NCBI RefSeq assembly: GCF_002127325.2 | Contig: NC_035438.2 | Location: 145,152,708-145,216,707 of the forward strand | Reading direction: 5' to 3' | DNA: 64,000 bases | From: Helianthus annuus | Lineage: Eukaryota; Streptophyta; Magnoliopsida; Asterales; Asteraceae | Shown: positions 44,428-55,741 of the stretch, in pieces | How the letters are laid out: each line of letters opens with the position of its first letter | Position numbering within the stretch: the first letter of the stretch is position 1 | Program-made: the position numbers and the translations under genes | Notes under the pieces: model-generated | What the model saw: only the letters and a program-made list of their open reading frames with translations | Told to the model about the DNA's origin: nothing | The model's database searches: none

Positions 44428-46124
44428 GTTGAATAATCAAGAAAACAAGAATCAAGCTAGGATGGACATTAGAAACCCACTTAGCATTTTTGATTATTGT
44501 CGAATGTTATGTTTATTTATTTGGAACTATGTACCCTACTTTAGAATTTAATAAAAAGATTTAATTTATATTGTCACATTTAGTGTTATGTTGTTTTGAG
44601 CAATTTGTTCGTCTCATCCCGATGTTTCCGCCATCTGTTGGGGTGTGACAAAACAAACCGACATCCGATATGTTTTCAAGCATATTTTATGTTCCCTATG
44701 CTTTAACTTCATTGTAGAGCCTTGAAATGGGGTTAACGGGGCTTAAAAGCATCAAAAACTGAGTTTTACACATGCAGGGGCCAAAATTGACAATCTGTCA
44801 AACTTTAGCTCGCGGGCCGCATAAGATGAGGATCAATCCTACGCGGGGTGCAACAAACTTGCAGACAGAAACATTGAATCTGGCCTTTACAGCCTGTTCT
44901 AATGGTTTTTAACCCCAGATTTTGGATACAATAGACTTGTTTTTGAGTTCCCATTGTATTCTAATCTATGGGCACAAGTGTATGGCTTGGATTAAGCTTT
45001 GATTCTTGCAAAAACACTTGTAAAGATCTTGATGGGTCATGACTTTCTATAAATACCCATCTTGTTCATTCTCATTCCTTGCACAATTGATCTAAATCTG
45101 CTCTAAGTTGAAGCTAAGGCTTCATACCTCAGTGTTTTGGATCAATTATTCCTAGCTTGGACCTTTTGTAAGCTTCCTTTACGCTTTTTATGTTTTTCAA
45201 GCATGAAAGTCAAACAGTGTTTGACTTTCTGCTTTGACCATGAATAGGTCAAGTCAAAGTTCGATCGAACTTTGCAACGTGAGCGTAATCACGATGGTTA
45301 TAGTCCCTTGTGACTATACCTACTGAGTACCACGTCGATTAGTCGAAGTGACGAGTTAAAGTTTCGGTCAAAATACGTGTTTTTGCGTATTTTGCGACAA
45401 AGCTATTTTCGGGTATCAAAACACTTTGTTTTGATATCAAACTTGTTTTCTAACTTAGTTAAACATGTTTTAACATGTTTAACTCATCACTTTTAGTCTA
45501 GTGCTTGTATAGGGTCGTAAGTCAAGCGGTCTTGACAACCGCTTAGACTTTCGAACCCGACCCGTTTGGTCGATCGTTAGGATACGACCAAGCATGTTTT
45601 GTGACCATAGTTGTATAGGGAATAACTTTCCAAGGTTATACCTTATGGTCACTTGGTTTAATTAGTTGTATGATAGGTTGATTATATGCCTTAGGAAAAT
45701 GACCAAAATACCCTTTTCATGCATAATTTGAATTTAAGCATATGTAACCTAACTTTTGCCACTTCAACTGATTATGTAGCATATTTAAACATGTTAGAGC
45801 ATATAATACTTGTCATAGGACTAGTTAGGAGTCTCGAACGCGCATTTGCGCGAACGACACGTTAAAGTAGCGTAAGCTACCTTAATGGGTTGTAACGGGT
45901 TGTAAGCACTTAGGATAGGTTCCGATTTAGAATGTAGGCTTTGTTAAACCATATCACATGAGTTCCAATACTCATTTGGTTTAGGAGACCTCATTCTACC
46001 CGATCTTCCGATTTAGGTGTCGATTTATTAACTAGCGATCCGATTACTAGGTACCACTTGATTTCCTTGGTTTTCACCCCGAGCATTGTCAGTTCATTAG
46101 ATCAAGGATACTTTGCAATTCAAT

Positions 46125-47104
46125 GTGAGTACATAGTTCTCTATTTTACTGTTTTCAATTGTTTTGGGGTGATTCATATGTGTTAAACAATTTCTATGCT
46201 TTCAACAATTATTTCCAAAACGAATACTATGGTTTATATTAAGTAATAACGATTTCGATAATGTGAACAAACTCGTTGGGACGTATTTACATAACGAATA
46301 ACATTCATTAACAATGATCAAGCCGACTAGTATTAGGTTATGGTACCATAGAATCTGACAAATCCCGTTATCGGACTGCCACCATGGTTATGTATGGGGG
46401 TTATGTGGGTAACGACTGAACCTGATGATTGTTAACTTACCCTTTGGTGGTTTGTTAATACGAGTTGAACGATGGACGAGTTGCGAAGGTTTGAATGTTA
46501 TAAGCGAGACAACCAAAAGTTAGTTTTCACAATTAAAACGAGAACGATTGAACGATTGAACGATTATGAACGATTTGGAACGATTTGAACGATTTAAACA
46601 AATGAACGATGGTCTATAACACGAACGAGTTAAACGATTGGTTTTTGGTATGTGATTAGATAATGGGACGGGTGTAACATGATAAAAGCATGGTAGATAC
46701 ACCGCTGGTACTTCTTATATATAAGTGCTTTTATCATATTACATTCCGTAGCGTTATTTAGTTCACTTGGACAAACGATTTTAAACGATGTCACGCAACG
46801 ATGTTTACTATACGATATAAACCATACGAGTTTTATTAGAACGATTTACGATTTGGTTTACATAAACAAATGTTTTGGGTTAAGATTCATGGCATCGAGG
46901 TTTTATAAACTATAACCAACTTATTTTGAGCTGGTTATTCATATTGCAATACCAAACTCTTTTCAAAACAAGGTTTCCAATTAACGACTCTTGTAGTCAA
47001 ACCAGGTATTGCAACATGTAATCGAGCCATGAATCCGACACTCTCACAAAACCTATGTGCTCGCCGGCATTTCTTTGCTGACTTTATTTTTACATATGTT
47101 TCAG
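46125..47104 (+). other. Putative intron in U5 of Tekay-B 3' LTR
   Basis: TTCAAT|GTGAGTAC donor and ATATGTTTCAG|GTGGT acceptor, 980 nt; position in the LTR matches the other families. Confidence 0.4.
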
Positions 47105-47814
47105 GTGGTGTTGAATGATGTTGATTGTGACTAGGATGCATGCTCACTTAGGATTGGACAAGGCCTTAGTGACTTAATAACGATGATATTCGACATGTGA
47201 ACTTGTTTGTGTTAACTTTAAGACAATGTAAATATTTAATAATTCAATAAAATGAAACTTTTGAATCCATGGTTGTGAAACAATGATTCTGTCGCTCCAC
47301 TCCCCGACGTTTCCGCCGCGATTTGTTGTTTTACGCGGTCGGGGTGTGACACCAGGTGTTTTATCCAAGGAGTTAAATGTCAAATCCGATCTTGTGTTGA
47401 TCCCGACCTCGCGTGCGACTTGGAACACATCTGATTAGTCGGTGCAAGGTCGGGAAAGTTACCAATTAGGTTTAATATGGGTATGGTCTCGCGCGCGACC
47501 TGAGGCTGACTCGTATGGTCGGCGCAAGATTTAGGACCATACCCCTTCTATTATATATACAATTTAACAAGTTGTTAGCTATGCAGCTACTAAAGAAATT
47601 TACAAAAATGACCTCAACACACAGAAGCCTTAGTTTTATATTTATTTACTAGGATGCCATTAACTCAATTCATCATACAGGTTACATTTGGCCTTTTCTT
47701 TTCTTATGCCTTTCATCTATGGACACATCTATAGGTCGATTACATCCCTTTGCTCATCAGGGATCTCAATCATCGGGTGGGTGAAACATCGAGTAACTCA
47801 CCGTATTGTTATCT

Positions 47815-48150
47815 ATGCAGTTAATATCGGTGCTATATCGGTTATATCGGTCATATTGGTCCCTTAGTAAAATATCGCTCAAAATATCTTTACCGATATT
47901 ATCAGTGATAGTGATATTGACCGACATATCACCGATATTTGACCGATATAACCGATATATCACTGATATTTGACCGATATATCACTGATATTTGACTGAT
48001 ATAACCAATATATCACTGATATATCACTAAATTATTGGTGTTAAATTGCTATATATATAAATTCTGCATTATATTAAAATTACCGATATCAAATCGAGAT
48101 AACCTGTATTTCAAATATCGGTCCTTGACCGATATCTGATATTTTACCGC
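47815..48150. repeat. ACCGATAT / ATATCGGT short-repeat array
   Basis: More than fifteen CCGATAT-type cores in alternating orientation, including a roughly 20-bp near-tandem unit 'accgatatatcaccgatatt'. The counterpart in copy B is split (55670-55740 and 57385-57605) by the solo LTR at 55742-57384. Confidence 0.85.
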
Positions 48151-48208
48151 ATTAACTGCATAGCTTGCTACCGAAAATCAGTTTCTTATTAAGATCGCCC
48201 GATTTAGT

Positions 48209-48346
48209 TTACGCCTCCGCACGGTGCCATCTGCCATGATCTGGGCATGGGATGAAATACTCTCCGGCACCGGCGAAGTTTCTTAACTTAATAGCTGCTC
48301 TGCAGCCGACGTCATCTTGACACATTTCCGAGTGATCGTCATTCAT
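48209..48346 (-). CDS. Conserved small ORF, copy A (unknown)
   Basis: 45 residues from the ATG at 48344-48346: Cys at positions 9, 15 and 34, ending C-P-D-H-G-R-W-H-R-A-E-A. The frame stays open upstream without another ATG and reads a hydrophobic stretch like a signal peptide (T-I-A-S-I-V-T-I-Y-I-P-I-S-I-P), so it may be the second part of a longer gene. Copy B (57670-57807) keeps the same length and frame with two replacements. I do not recognise the family; it could be a gene remnant. Confidence 0.25.
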   Translation of the reverse strand: MNDDHSEMCQDDVGCRAAIKLRNFAGAGEYFIPCPDHGRWHRAEA

Positions 48347-48706
48347 GTGATCTAGATTGATTTGTGGTATGGATATTGGGATATAAATGGTGACTATGGA
48401 TGCGATGGTGAGGTAACAGGAGAGTGTTTGGAGAGATAGAGATGGGGATAGTTTAAAGAGAGAGGAAAAAAAAAGTTAATGTAAGAATTTAATTTTAATA
48501 GGTATACATGTACGAAAAGTAAGTTAAATACAATTTTCTTCTCATCTATTTAACATAGTTGTGCTTCTTTATTTTAAATATTTTTTATTTGGACCGGATA
48601 TCAACATATGTACCGATAATCCATATCAAGTGTCAATGGATATTTGTAAATTTTTAATTTTATATTCTCTTCACAAATTTACATAAGTGAATTTTTTTAC
48701 CAAAGA

Positions 48707-49095
48707 TGATGCAACAGTTGGTCATGTTTAAAAACCAATTCTTTTGGAAACAAACCAACTTTACATAGAAATTGTCCTATACTTTTATTTATCGTCATGG
48801 CAAAACATAGGACGAGAGGAAACTGTCTCTTTTCAATATAAACGGAATCCTTCTATGTGGCGGTATTAAACGAAATCAAGGGATAAACGTTAAAGTGCTA
48901 GTATTACTTCCGAATAATATGAATGCCTCAATAACCTGATCACCCAGTGATAGGACCTGTAGTCGAGTTCCATTACATAAACCATTCTTTCAATCAATAT
49001 TTCTTGATAACGTCACTGGAACACTGACCTTTGTTAATTATCAATGGCTTGGAAAGCCTAAAAATATAACTCCATTTAGGACATCCGGTGAGTAT
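48707..49095 (+). pseudogene. Decayed exon, copy A (unknown family)
   Basis: Reading with a few stops gives a protein-like segment ending D-N-V-T-G-T-L-T-F-V-N-Y-Q-W-L-G-K-P, followed by ACATCCG|GTGAGTATAG, a good splice donor. Copy B (59617-60003) preserves it with fewer stops. I do not recognise the family. Confidence 0.35.
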
Positions 49096-49104
49096 AGACA
49101 TGCA

Positions 49105-49523
49105 TCAAAATTATTATGAAGATATTCTATCATTAAACTTGTTTTATTACACGGGTCTAATAACATTAAAAGTGTTTTCAAAGCATGGAAGTAAAGCGGT
49201 TTTCAAATTCAAAGCATGGAAGTAAACCGGTTTTCAAATATCAGATTAACCTATTCTTTACCTTTTTTTTATTATTATAATACAAAATAATAGTTTATTT
49301 AATAGATATTTTAAATATATAGTAAAAATCATTTTAAAGAATAAAAAAGTGTTGTTACATTGACATTACTTGAAATTGTTTATTATAAGTAGGATTGTTA
49401 CTAATAACTAACTATATATTTTAGATAAGTCAAAAGTAAATAATCAATATCTAAGCAAACAATAAAATATTTATTAGTATTAAGTTGTTAAAATTTTTTT
49501 TATTGTTTTGTATTATTTAATTA

Positions 49524-49614
<91 letters not shown>

Positions 49615-50171
49615 GTTAATTGAAGGAGAGAATGTCATTAAGTAGGTTCTTGTTTTAGTATGAGAATGCCATGTGGCATTATCAATACTTTTTTATTAGA
49701 TAATTAGATAATGAACCGAATTAGTATCGATTGAATTCTCCGACATAATGAACTTAATCGACCGAATTTCCCCGCAACGCAAATAAAAACATGAAAGTAT
49801 GAAACCCATGGTCAAACATGGCCAATCATGTTACACTATGTTAAATGGTCAAACATGACATGTTTGTCTAATTTATGTAAAAACACGATCGATGCCTGGG
49901 CAGTACGATACCAACACTCATTGATAACCATCTAAACCGGGAAAACAAAATACCCAAAGCGGGTCATCAAATACAAAAAACCCAATTCAAATGTAATTCA
50001 AGCAGGAAAACATATCGGCTTATCAAACAAAAACACCCAATTCAATCGCATAAACACCAGATTCAACTTGCTTTTACATTAGAGAAACCACCCTTCATTA
50101 ATCCCAGTGTTTTTATTAATGCCTCTGGCCTAGTGTACAAGCTCATGTAGACAGAGCTATATCAGCTGAGA
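49105..50171. other. AT-rich intergenic stretch
   Basis: No gene. A 28-bp near-repeat 'aaagcatggaagtaaa' occurs twice at 49183-49226, then the (TAA)n tract, then A-rich text with 'caaacatg' repeats at 49790-49875. Confidence 0.6.
49527..49613. repeat. (TAA)n microsatellite
   Basis: About 85 bp with a single interruption (AACAATAAT). Confidence 0.95.
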
Positions 50172-50779
50172 GGCTATGGTGTGGCAACCACATTTGAATA
50201 TTTTTACCTCTAAAGAAAGCGGTGACTTAAATGCAGTTTTTTTTGTTTGGCGTGCCGAAATGGATAGGATTGCGACAGTAGAGGCTCTAGCTAGAAGGGG
50301 AGTGACGGTTTCCGACGGCTCTTGTTTCCACTGCAGGTCCGGTTCCGATTCGGTAGACTATCTTTTCATCGCCTGCCCGTTGGCGATGGGGTTATGGGAA
50401 AAAAAAATACTTTTTGGTGCCGGGTCCAAAACTTCTTTGCTTTCTCATTCAGGGACCTATTGGAGATTCACAATTTCGGAAGTAAAGGGGTGACTGAAAA
50501 AAAGGCGCTGCAAGGGGTCGTGATCATTGCTTGTTGGTTTCTTTGGAAGGCCAGAAATAACCTCCGGTTCAATGGCAAGAGCAGCTGTGTTGAAAGCATT
50601 TTTAGCGACGTTAGGTCCGTCAGCTTTTTATGGTTCAAACATAGGTTCAATATCGGGTCGTTAGATTGGTCGGATTGGTGTAAATTTGTATTTATGTAGT
50701 CTGTTCTGTTGTTTGTTGTCCGTCTAGTCTTCGGATTTGGTTTCTGTTAATGAAGTTTGCGTTTCAAAAAAAAAAAAAG
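50172..50779 (+). pseudogene. 5'-truncated L1-type LINE end (RT zinc-binding domain) with poly(A)
   Basis: The translation contains F-V-W-R-A-E-M-D-R-I and C-F-H-C-R-S-G...D-Y-L-F-I-A-C-P, then after a one-base shift in an A9 run (50399-50407) W-F-L-W-K-A-R-N-N-L. This is the zinc-binding domain that ends plant LINE ORF2 proteins. A stop near 50699 is followed by about 65 bp and an A13 tail (50767-50779). It is a dead-on-arrival copy truncated during target-primed reverse transcription. I could not define target duplications. Confidence 0.85.
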
Positions 50780-51545
50780 TAGTGACTTCTTTGTATGCAC
50801 TATGATTAAGAACCCATCAGAGTCTTCAACATTTAAGAAGATTCTTCAATATTTAAGAAGCTACATGTACTTTATATTGTTTTTCCAGATTAATTTGACT
50901 TAATAATGTGTATATTTATTATCCTTTAATTTACTTGTGACCTAAACCAGTGTCGACCCAACCCAACTTGCCATTTTTCCACCTCTATTTTAGCTATTAC
51001 AGCAGCAAGCTTCCACAACTTCAGTAGCTATTTGATTGCCTGAAACACAAACTGATAGTTCTATGCAAACAGCCATTTTAAAACCTCTATCTGAGTTTTT
51101 TAAGATCCATGATTTGCCTAGATTATTTTGACTAAATAATATGTAGATTGATTTTCCTGAACAAGTGTTGACCCCACCCAAACACCCATTTTGCAATCTC
51201 CTATTACACAATACATACCCTCAAACTTCATTAGCTGTTTAATTTTTGCTTATATTTCTTATAGCATTAATCAAACGTACGTATGCTCAACACAAGACGG
51301 AATAATAATAATAACAAAATCATCAAGAAAGTCACTCAAATAACAGTTTGCAAACATGTGCGTTTTAGAGATGAGCAGAACTTGAACTAAAACACAAAAT
51401 AACATAAATTTTGCCCTGGGACATGGGTGACTGAAGGGCATACCAAATACGAAGTGATGCACGATACGAAACCAAAGCACCTTGATAATTGACGATCATC
51501 TTCTATTGCATGAATTTTGTACCTTGCTTGTATGCTTCAAATGCC
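50780..51545. other. Spacer downstream of F-box gene
   Basis: No gene. It holds two diverged direct copies of a roughly 150-bp sequence (about 50885-51010 and 51105-51240) sharing 'ttttgacttaataat', 'cagtgtcgaccca' and 'cattagctgtt' type phrases. The part next to 51545 should include the F-box 3' UTR. Confidence 0.5.
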
Positions 51546-52739
51546 TTATGCTTTTAGCTCTCCGCTTTGCAATGTAGCTTTACCTTGGTCATAAATAACA
51601 AATTCTGGTTGATCAAGCAGAAGTAGTGTTTCAATGTGAGGATACACACAAAATGAATGGGCGGATGCATTAATCTCAAAATCATTGATGTCTTTTGAAT
51701 CGGGGTCAAACACAACAAGCACTGAACGATCACGCTGTCCAGGATGATGTTCTACACTTTCAATTATAGGTTCACCGTTCTTCCTAAATCCCATGACAGA
51801 TAAATCTGGCGATTTAACAGTGAATATCCTTACAAATGACTTTGGGACACTATCTAGCATCACCCATACACCAAAACCTGCATCATTCATAAAGGTTTTA
51901 ATCACAACAAGAGACTTGCTTAGCTTAGAGATGGACAAATTATAATCATCCGCGTTGGCTAAACTGTCCGGGAGATGTAGTTCTCCAAATTCTTCACTTG
52001 TCAAATCAAATGTAACAATCAGGTTATAATAAATACGACCACGACCCGTATTAATCCCATCAAGAGCAAGCCAATAAAGAACTCCGTCTATGACTACCGA
52101 ATCCATATTAAAGTGAAATGATCTACTAGGGAGACTGTTGCTATACGGAGCTCTCCAAGCCCCCGTGCTCAATGTAAAAACCTCAACCTGCCACGGGATG
52201 CTACTTACACTTTCTATATCGATCCACCTATCAATAATATAGGTAATCTTGACTATCTTAGGGTCATTAGTCTCACCACAAACCCCAAAACCTACAACTA
52301 TTCCGTATGTAGTCCCACTTGGCAGATTAGGCACAATAACACCAACAGCTTTCCTAATAGAAAGATTACAAACAACAGCCATGTCCTTTCCAGAAGCATC
52401 AGATCCGTACAAACATACCAACCCGTGTGAGGTACCAATTATGGAAGAATGTTGAAGTTGCTTAGCCAACAGGGGAAAAGAGTAGGAGAGCTTCTGGTGG
52501 GGGAACGTGTCGTCGTCATCAGCAATTGAAACATATTTTTTCTCTGAATCAAGTGGGTCATCGTACGTTAGAAGGAGACGTTGCTTCTGTGTGTTTTGGG
52601 TGTTATAATGGTTTATGAAAGGAGAGCTGTCGATGAGAGACTTCCAGGGTTTGGAGACGGTTCGGAATTGAATCAACGATATGACGGGAAGTCTTTTGAT
52701 GATTTCCGTTTGGATTTCGAATGGTATGTTGTCTGACAT
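51546..52739 (-). CDS. F-box protein with F-box-associated interaction domain
   Basis: 397 residues, intact, from ATG 52737-52739 with no frame interruption. The N-terminal F-box (about residues 4-43: I-P-F-E-I-Q-T-E-I-I-K-R-L-P...F-R-T-V-S-K-P-W-K-S-L-I) would bind a SKP1-like adaptor of an SCF ubiquitin ligase. Residues about 100-330 follow the F-box-associated type-1 pattern ('GLVCLYG', 'NLSIRKAVGVIVPNLPS', 'WQVEVFTLSTGAWR', 'VLYWLALDG'), a substrate-binding propeller-like region. No intron, as is common for this large plant family. The target is unknown. It is the only host gene that looks functional here, isolated among transposons, and may be silenced. Confidence 0.93.
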   Translation of the reverse strand: MSDNIPFEIQTEIIKRLPVISLIQFRTVSKPWKSLIDSSPFINHYNTQNTQKQRLLLTYDDPLDSEKKYVSIADDDDTFPHQKLSYSFPLLAKQLQHSSIIGTSHGLVCLYGSDASGKDMAVVCNLSIRKAVGVIVPNLPSGTTYGIVVGFGVCGETNDPKIVKITYIIDRWIDIESVSSIPWQVEVFTLSTGAWRAPYSNSLPSRSFHFNMDSVVIDGVLYWLALDGINTGRGRIYYNLIVTFDLTSEEFGELHLPDSLANADDYNLSISKLSKSLVVIKTFMNDAGFGVWVMLDSVPKSFVRIFTVKSPDLSVMGFRKNGEPIIESVEHHPGQRDRSVLVVFDPDSKDINDFEINASAHSFCVYPHIETLLLLDQPEFVIYDQGKATLQSGELKA

Positions 52740-53069
52740 ATTGATTTTGAATGTAGAAAATGATGATGTATCGTAGCAATTTGTTAGGGTTTACAGAGAG
52801 ATGAAAGGGAAGATGGAGCGATTCAAGTGTGTAAATGTAAATTAGAAACTTTGGGCCTGTGGTGGGCTCCTGAAAGGTAGAGATACTTCTCTGTTTTCAA
52901 AATGCTGCAACGAAAACTTCAAAGCCATCATACACAAACACGTCAAACAAATTTCAATCCAATCGAATGGCCATCCGATCAGGTGACCATCCGAATGGAT
53001 TGACATCCAATCGAATGGCCAACCGTTCAGATAGCCATCCGAACGGATTGCCATTCGACACTCAACCAC
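52740..53069. other. F-box upstream region with short CCATCCGA repeats
   Basis: A CT/AG-rich stretch next to the start codon probably holds the 5' UTR on the minus strand. At 52960-53060, seven or so copies of '(G/A)CCATCCGA' or 'GGCCA(T/A)CCG' in close spacing; no clear promoter box. Confidence 0.5.
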
Positions 53070-53777
53070 TTCTCATGTGCGGTCCCTTCAAATCAAAGAT
53101 TGTGTTTACTGGGTGAACACGACTGTGAGTATACTCGAACCCCTTTTTATCGCATTTTGGGTGTAACATACGTTCCTATCAAATCGAACTTATCAAATCG
53201 AATTATACAAATAAACTGTTTATGACTTGCGAATAACTAATATGCATATTTACACGTGATGCTAGTTACATATGTGGTAGGACTTTTACTCGCGCGGTCC
53301 CGCCTTAACTAGTATAGTACTATAATACCCGACGGGGTCTAGTTAGGATGAATAACAATCGCAATCGCAGCTCGAGAGACTTAGCTGGTAGTATCTGTCT
53401 AATATATGTGTTGAGGTATCTCGTTTATGTATGTGGTAATTCGCATCACTTTTATCTACTACGCTTATCTATTAAAACTTGTATACTCGTCAATACTTTT
53501 GTATTGACGTTGTTTTAATGTATGTTGCAGGTTTAGTCGCAGCCTACATCAAATCGAGCTAGGAAGTCTAGAAACTCAAATAAAATTTAGGTTGTCGGAT
53601 TTGTATTGTTCGAGAGGACAAGAAATCTGTGATAACTTATGTGCTTGTATTGTTTGTTAGTATGGGATAACAAATATGATAAATATTGTTGCTTTATAGT
53701 TGTTATAGATTCTCTTGAGCAATCTGATTCGCCTAGTGCCTCGCCCCGATGATTTAGCCATCAGTTGGGGTGTGACA
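53070..53777 (+). repeat. Truncated Tekay-like LTR (family D), R-U5 end
   Basis: Ends 'ccatcagttggggtgtgaca' and carries the family's donor/acceptor pair (53125-53530) and 'gagctaggaagtctagaaactc' block. U3 is missing; no primer site follows. Confidence 0.75.
53125..53530 (+). other. Putative intron in U5 of family D LTR
   Basis: GACT|GTGAGTATAC to GTATGTTGCAG|GTTTA, 406 nt. Confidence 0.4.
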
Positions 53778-54002
53778 CTTGGTCCCCTTTTGTTACACTC
53801 AAACACACACTCACGAACTATGTATATGTAGTTCATCCCAGATTAAACTTTGATTTTGACATTCACAGAAAACCTGTAACCGAAGGAAAAAATTCCTTCT
53901 CATTTCGGAATCAGTCTTGTTAAGTAATAATTAGTTTAGATTAGTTTTAAAAAAACCAATAACCAAACTTGAAGATTAATTTTCTGCACTTTTATTTTTA
54001 GT

Positions 54003-54807
54003 GGGGGTTATTAGATTTTATCACCCCCAACTATCGGCCTTTGGTCGTTGCCACCCCCAACTAACAATTTGACACCCGACACCTCCAACTTGACTTTTAG
54101 TTTATGCTGGCACCACTCTGTTAACTCACTACTAACAGAGTTAGTTTCTGATCCTACGTGTCACAACCAAGCTTACGTGGACAAGATGACATGGAGAATT
54201 CGTGGCACTATATCTCTATATATCTCTTCTGACGTCATCATCATCATCGTGTTCGTTATGCTCATCGTTCAGGTGCCGTAAACGGAGTACGTCATGCCGT
54301 TCTCTTCTGACGTCATCATCTTCGTTTTCTTTAAGTTCATAGTGTTCATCGATCCGATTCTCGATCTGATTATCAATTTGTTCTTCGATCCGATTCTCGA
54401 TCTGATTATCGACATGTTCTACGTTTCGATTCTCGATCTGTTCGTTCGCTATGACGTCATCATCTTCATCGTGGTAGAAACTCCTGCTCTTCGTCGGTGA
54501 CGATATAGTTACCGTTATCCAAATCGTCTGCCGTACGATCAGAATCAGGCAGAGGTGGAGGCGGCTTGTCGTCTTCACGCGCCGCCTATCAATCAGTCGG
54601 AGAACTTGAACGAACTCGTTACCGAACGCTGGAGTCTCTTCATTGCTAACTAAAACTAAGATCGATTCAACAAATCCGTTTTTGCACTCGACACAGACAA
54701 CGTCAGGGTTGTTAGGTACGGTCGCCGGTGGTGGTGGTGGTGAATCTGGAGTATTCGATACGGTCACCAAAGGTCGATAGTTGGGGGTGATAAAATCCAA
54801 TAACCCT
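54003..54807. mobile_element. Mutator-like element carrying a gene fragment (Pack-MULE-like)
   Basis: Terminal inverted repeats of about 40 bp: left GGGTTATTAGATTTTATCACC..., right its complement with GGGTTATTGGATTTTATCACC. Flanks ATTTTTAGT (53994-54002) and TTTATTAGT (54808-54816) resemble a 9-bp target duplication with two mismatches. It has no transposase. The interior carries minus-strand coding sequence resembling the zinc-ribbon start of a RING-type ubiquitin ligase. Confidence 0.7.
54216..54800 (-). pseudogene. Captured fragment resembling a zinc-ribbon RING-type E3 ligase N-terminus
   Basis: Open for 194 residues but without an ATG at its beginning (the first codon is TTG, inside the terminal repeat). 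A Pro-rich stretch precedes V-V-C-V-E-C-K-N-G-F-V-E-S-I and F-G-N-E-F-V-Q-V-L-R-L-I, which match the zinc ribbon and following helix of plant RING E3 proteins. The first Cys pair of the ribbon and the RING domain itself are absent. After about residue 115 it becomes a repetitive Q-I-E-N-R-I-(E/D)-E-(Q/H) and Asp-rich sequence, probably low-complexity expansion rather than captured gene. Family assignment is moderate. Confidence 0.5.
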
Positions 54808-55741
54808 TTTATTAGTCATAATCCACAAGCTACTTAGCAAGCACATTTTCCACAAACTCCCTGTGTTCGACACCCGTTACCACTATCTAATTAGAGTATT
54901 TGGTTTATTTTTAGTGAAACTTCGACTTCACGTCAGGAAGCTGGCGCATGCTGAATGGATCCACGTGTCCTAACGATTATCTTTGTTGGCACATATTGAT
55001 TGGCGCCACGTATACGTCCTTGTGTACTTTTTGTCTCTTGTACAAATGTCTATCGTGCAGCACGATCGGATACAGCCTGTTGAACGTTTATTGGCCCACT
55101 TCTCTGCCAATTGTACCTTTCGTACTTGTCTGAAGTTTACCTGCGCTTCTTGCCTCCGCGCGACCCCGAGTAAATCCCGTGCAGTCGGCGCAAGGTCAAG
55201 GAAGCCAAGGGTTTTATCCAAGGAGTTAAGTGTCAAATCCGATCTTGTGTTGGTCCCGACCTCGCATGCGACTTAGAACACATCTGATTAGTCAGCGCAA
55301 GGACGGGAAAGTTATCAATTAGGTTTAATATGAGTATGGTCTCGCGCGCGACCTGAGGCTGACTCATATGGCCGGCGTAAGATTTAGGACCATAACCCTT
55401 TAATTATATATATTATTTAACAAGTTTTTAGCTACGCTGCTACTAAAGAAATTTACAAAAATGACCTCAATACACAGAAGCCTTAGTTTTATATTTATTT
55501 ACTAGAATGCCATTAACTCAATTCATCATACAAGTTACATTTGGCCTTTTCTTTTCTTCTGCCTTTCATCCATGGACACATCTATAGGTCGATTACATCC
55601 CTTTGCTCATCAGGGATCTCAATCAACGGGTGGGTGAAAGATCGAGTAACTCACCATATTGTTACCTATGCAGTTAATATCGGTGCTATATGGGTTATAT
55701 CGGTCATATTGGTCCCTTAGTAAAATATCGCTCAAAATATC

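Larger units (their letters stand above)
26832..44650 (+). mobile_element. LARD-A: protein-less Tekay-like LTR element, interrupted by Copia-2
   Basis: LTRs start TGTAACGCCTCGCG; the left is 26832-29543 and the right 30800-44650 (interrupted at 31669). The internal part of only 1,256 bp has a primer site and a purine tract but no coding capacity. AAACA flanks both ends. By eye the LTRs differ at about six sites plus ATT-tract length, so insertion is recent. Such large non-coding elements depend on enzymes of a relative; LTR layout and purine-tract phrase point to Tekay elements as the helper family. Confidence 0.9.
26153..47351 (+). repeat. Tekay-B 3' LTR, split by LARD-A
   Basis: Two pieces, 26153-26831 and 44656-47351, about 3.4 kb together, start TGTGACAACTG and end GGGTGTGACA. 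The break carries a perfect AAACA duplication (26827-26831 and 44651-44655). TATAAATA lies at 45048-45055. Upstream, 44808-44862 is a CG-rich 'gctcgcgggccgc...ctacgcgggg' block. A GAACGATT-type short repeat is at 46545-46600. A putative U5 intron is at 46125-47104. Confidence 0.85.
47352..49104. repeat. Duplicated segment, copy A
   Basis: Matches copy B piecewise (from about 55209 to 60007, after subtracting two solo LTRs) at roughly 93% over stretches compared by eye. The left end is cut by the Tekay-B LTR. It holds CG palindromes ('ctcgcgcgcgacc') at 47400-47520, a TATATATA at about 47553, an ATATCGGT / ACCGATAT array (47815-48150), a conserved small ORF on the minus strand and a decayed exon on the plus strand. 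Confidence 0.8.
53778..54935 (+). repeat. Athila LTR U5 remnant, split by a Mutator-like element
   Basis: Left piece 53778-54002 echoes 20380-20470 of the Athila-1 LTR ('gaactatgtatatgtagttc', 'tttgacatt'). Right piece 54808-54935 echoes its end ('ccacaaactccctgtgttcgacaccc', '...cttcacgtca'). Confidence 0.6.

Noticed and set aside
52249..52455. Plus-strand ORF inside the F-box gene
   Set aside because: Antisense shadow of the F-box-associated domain coding sequence.
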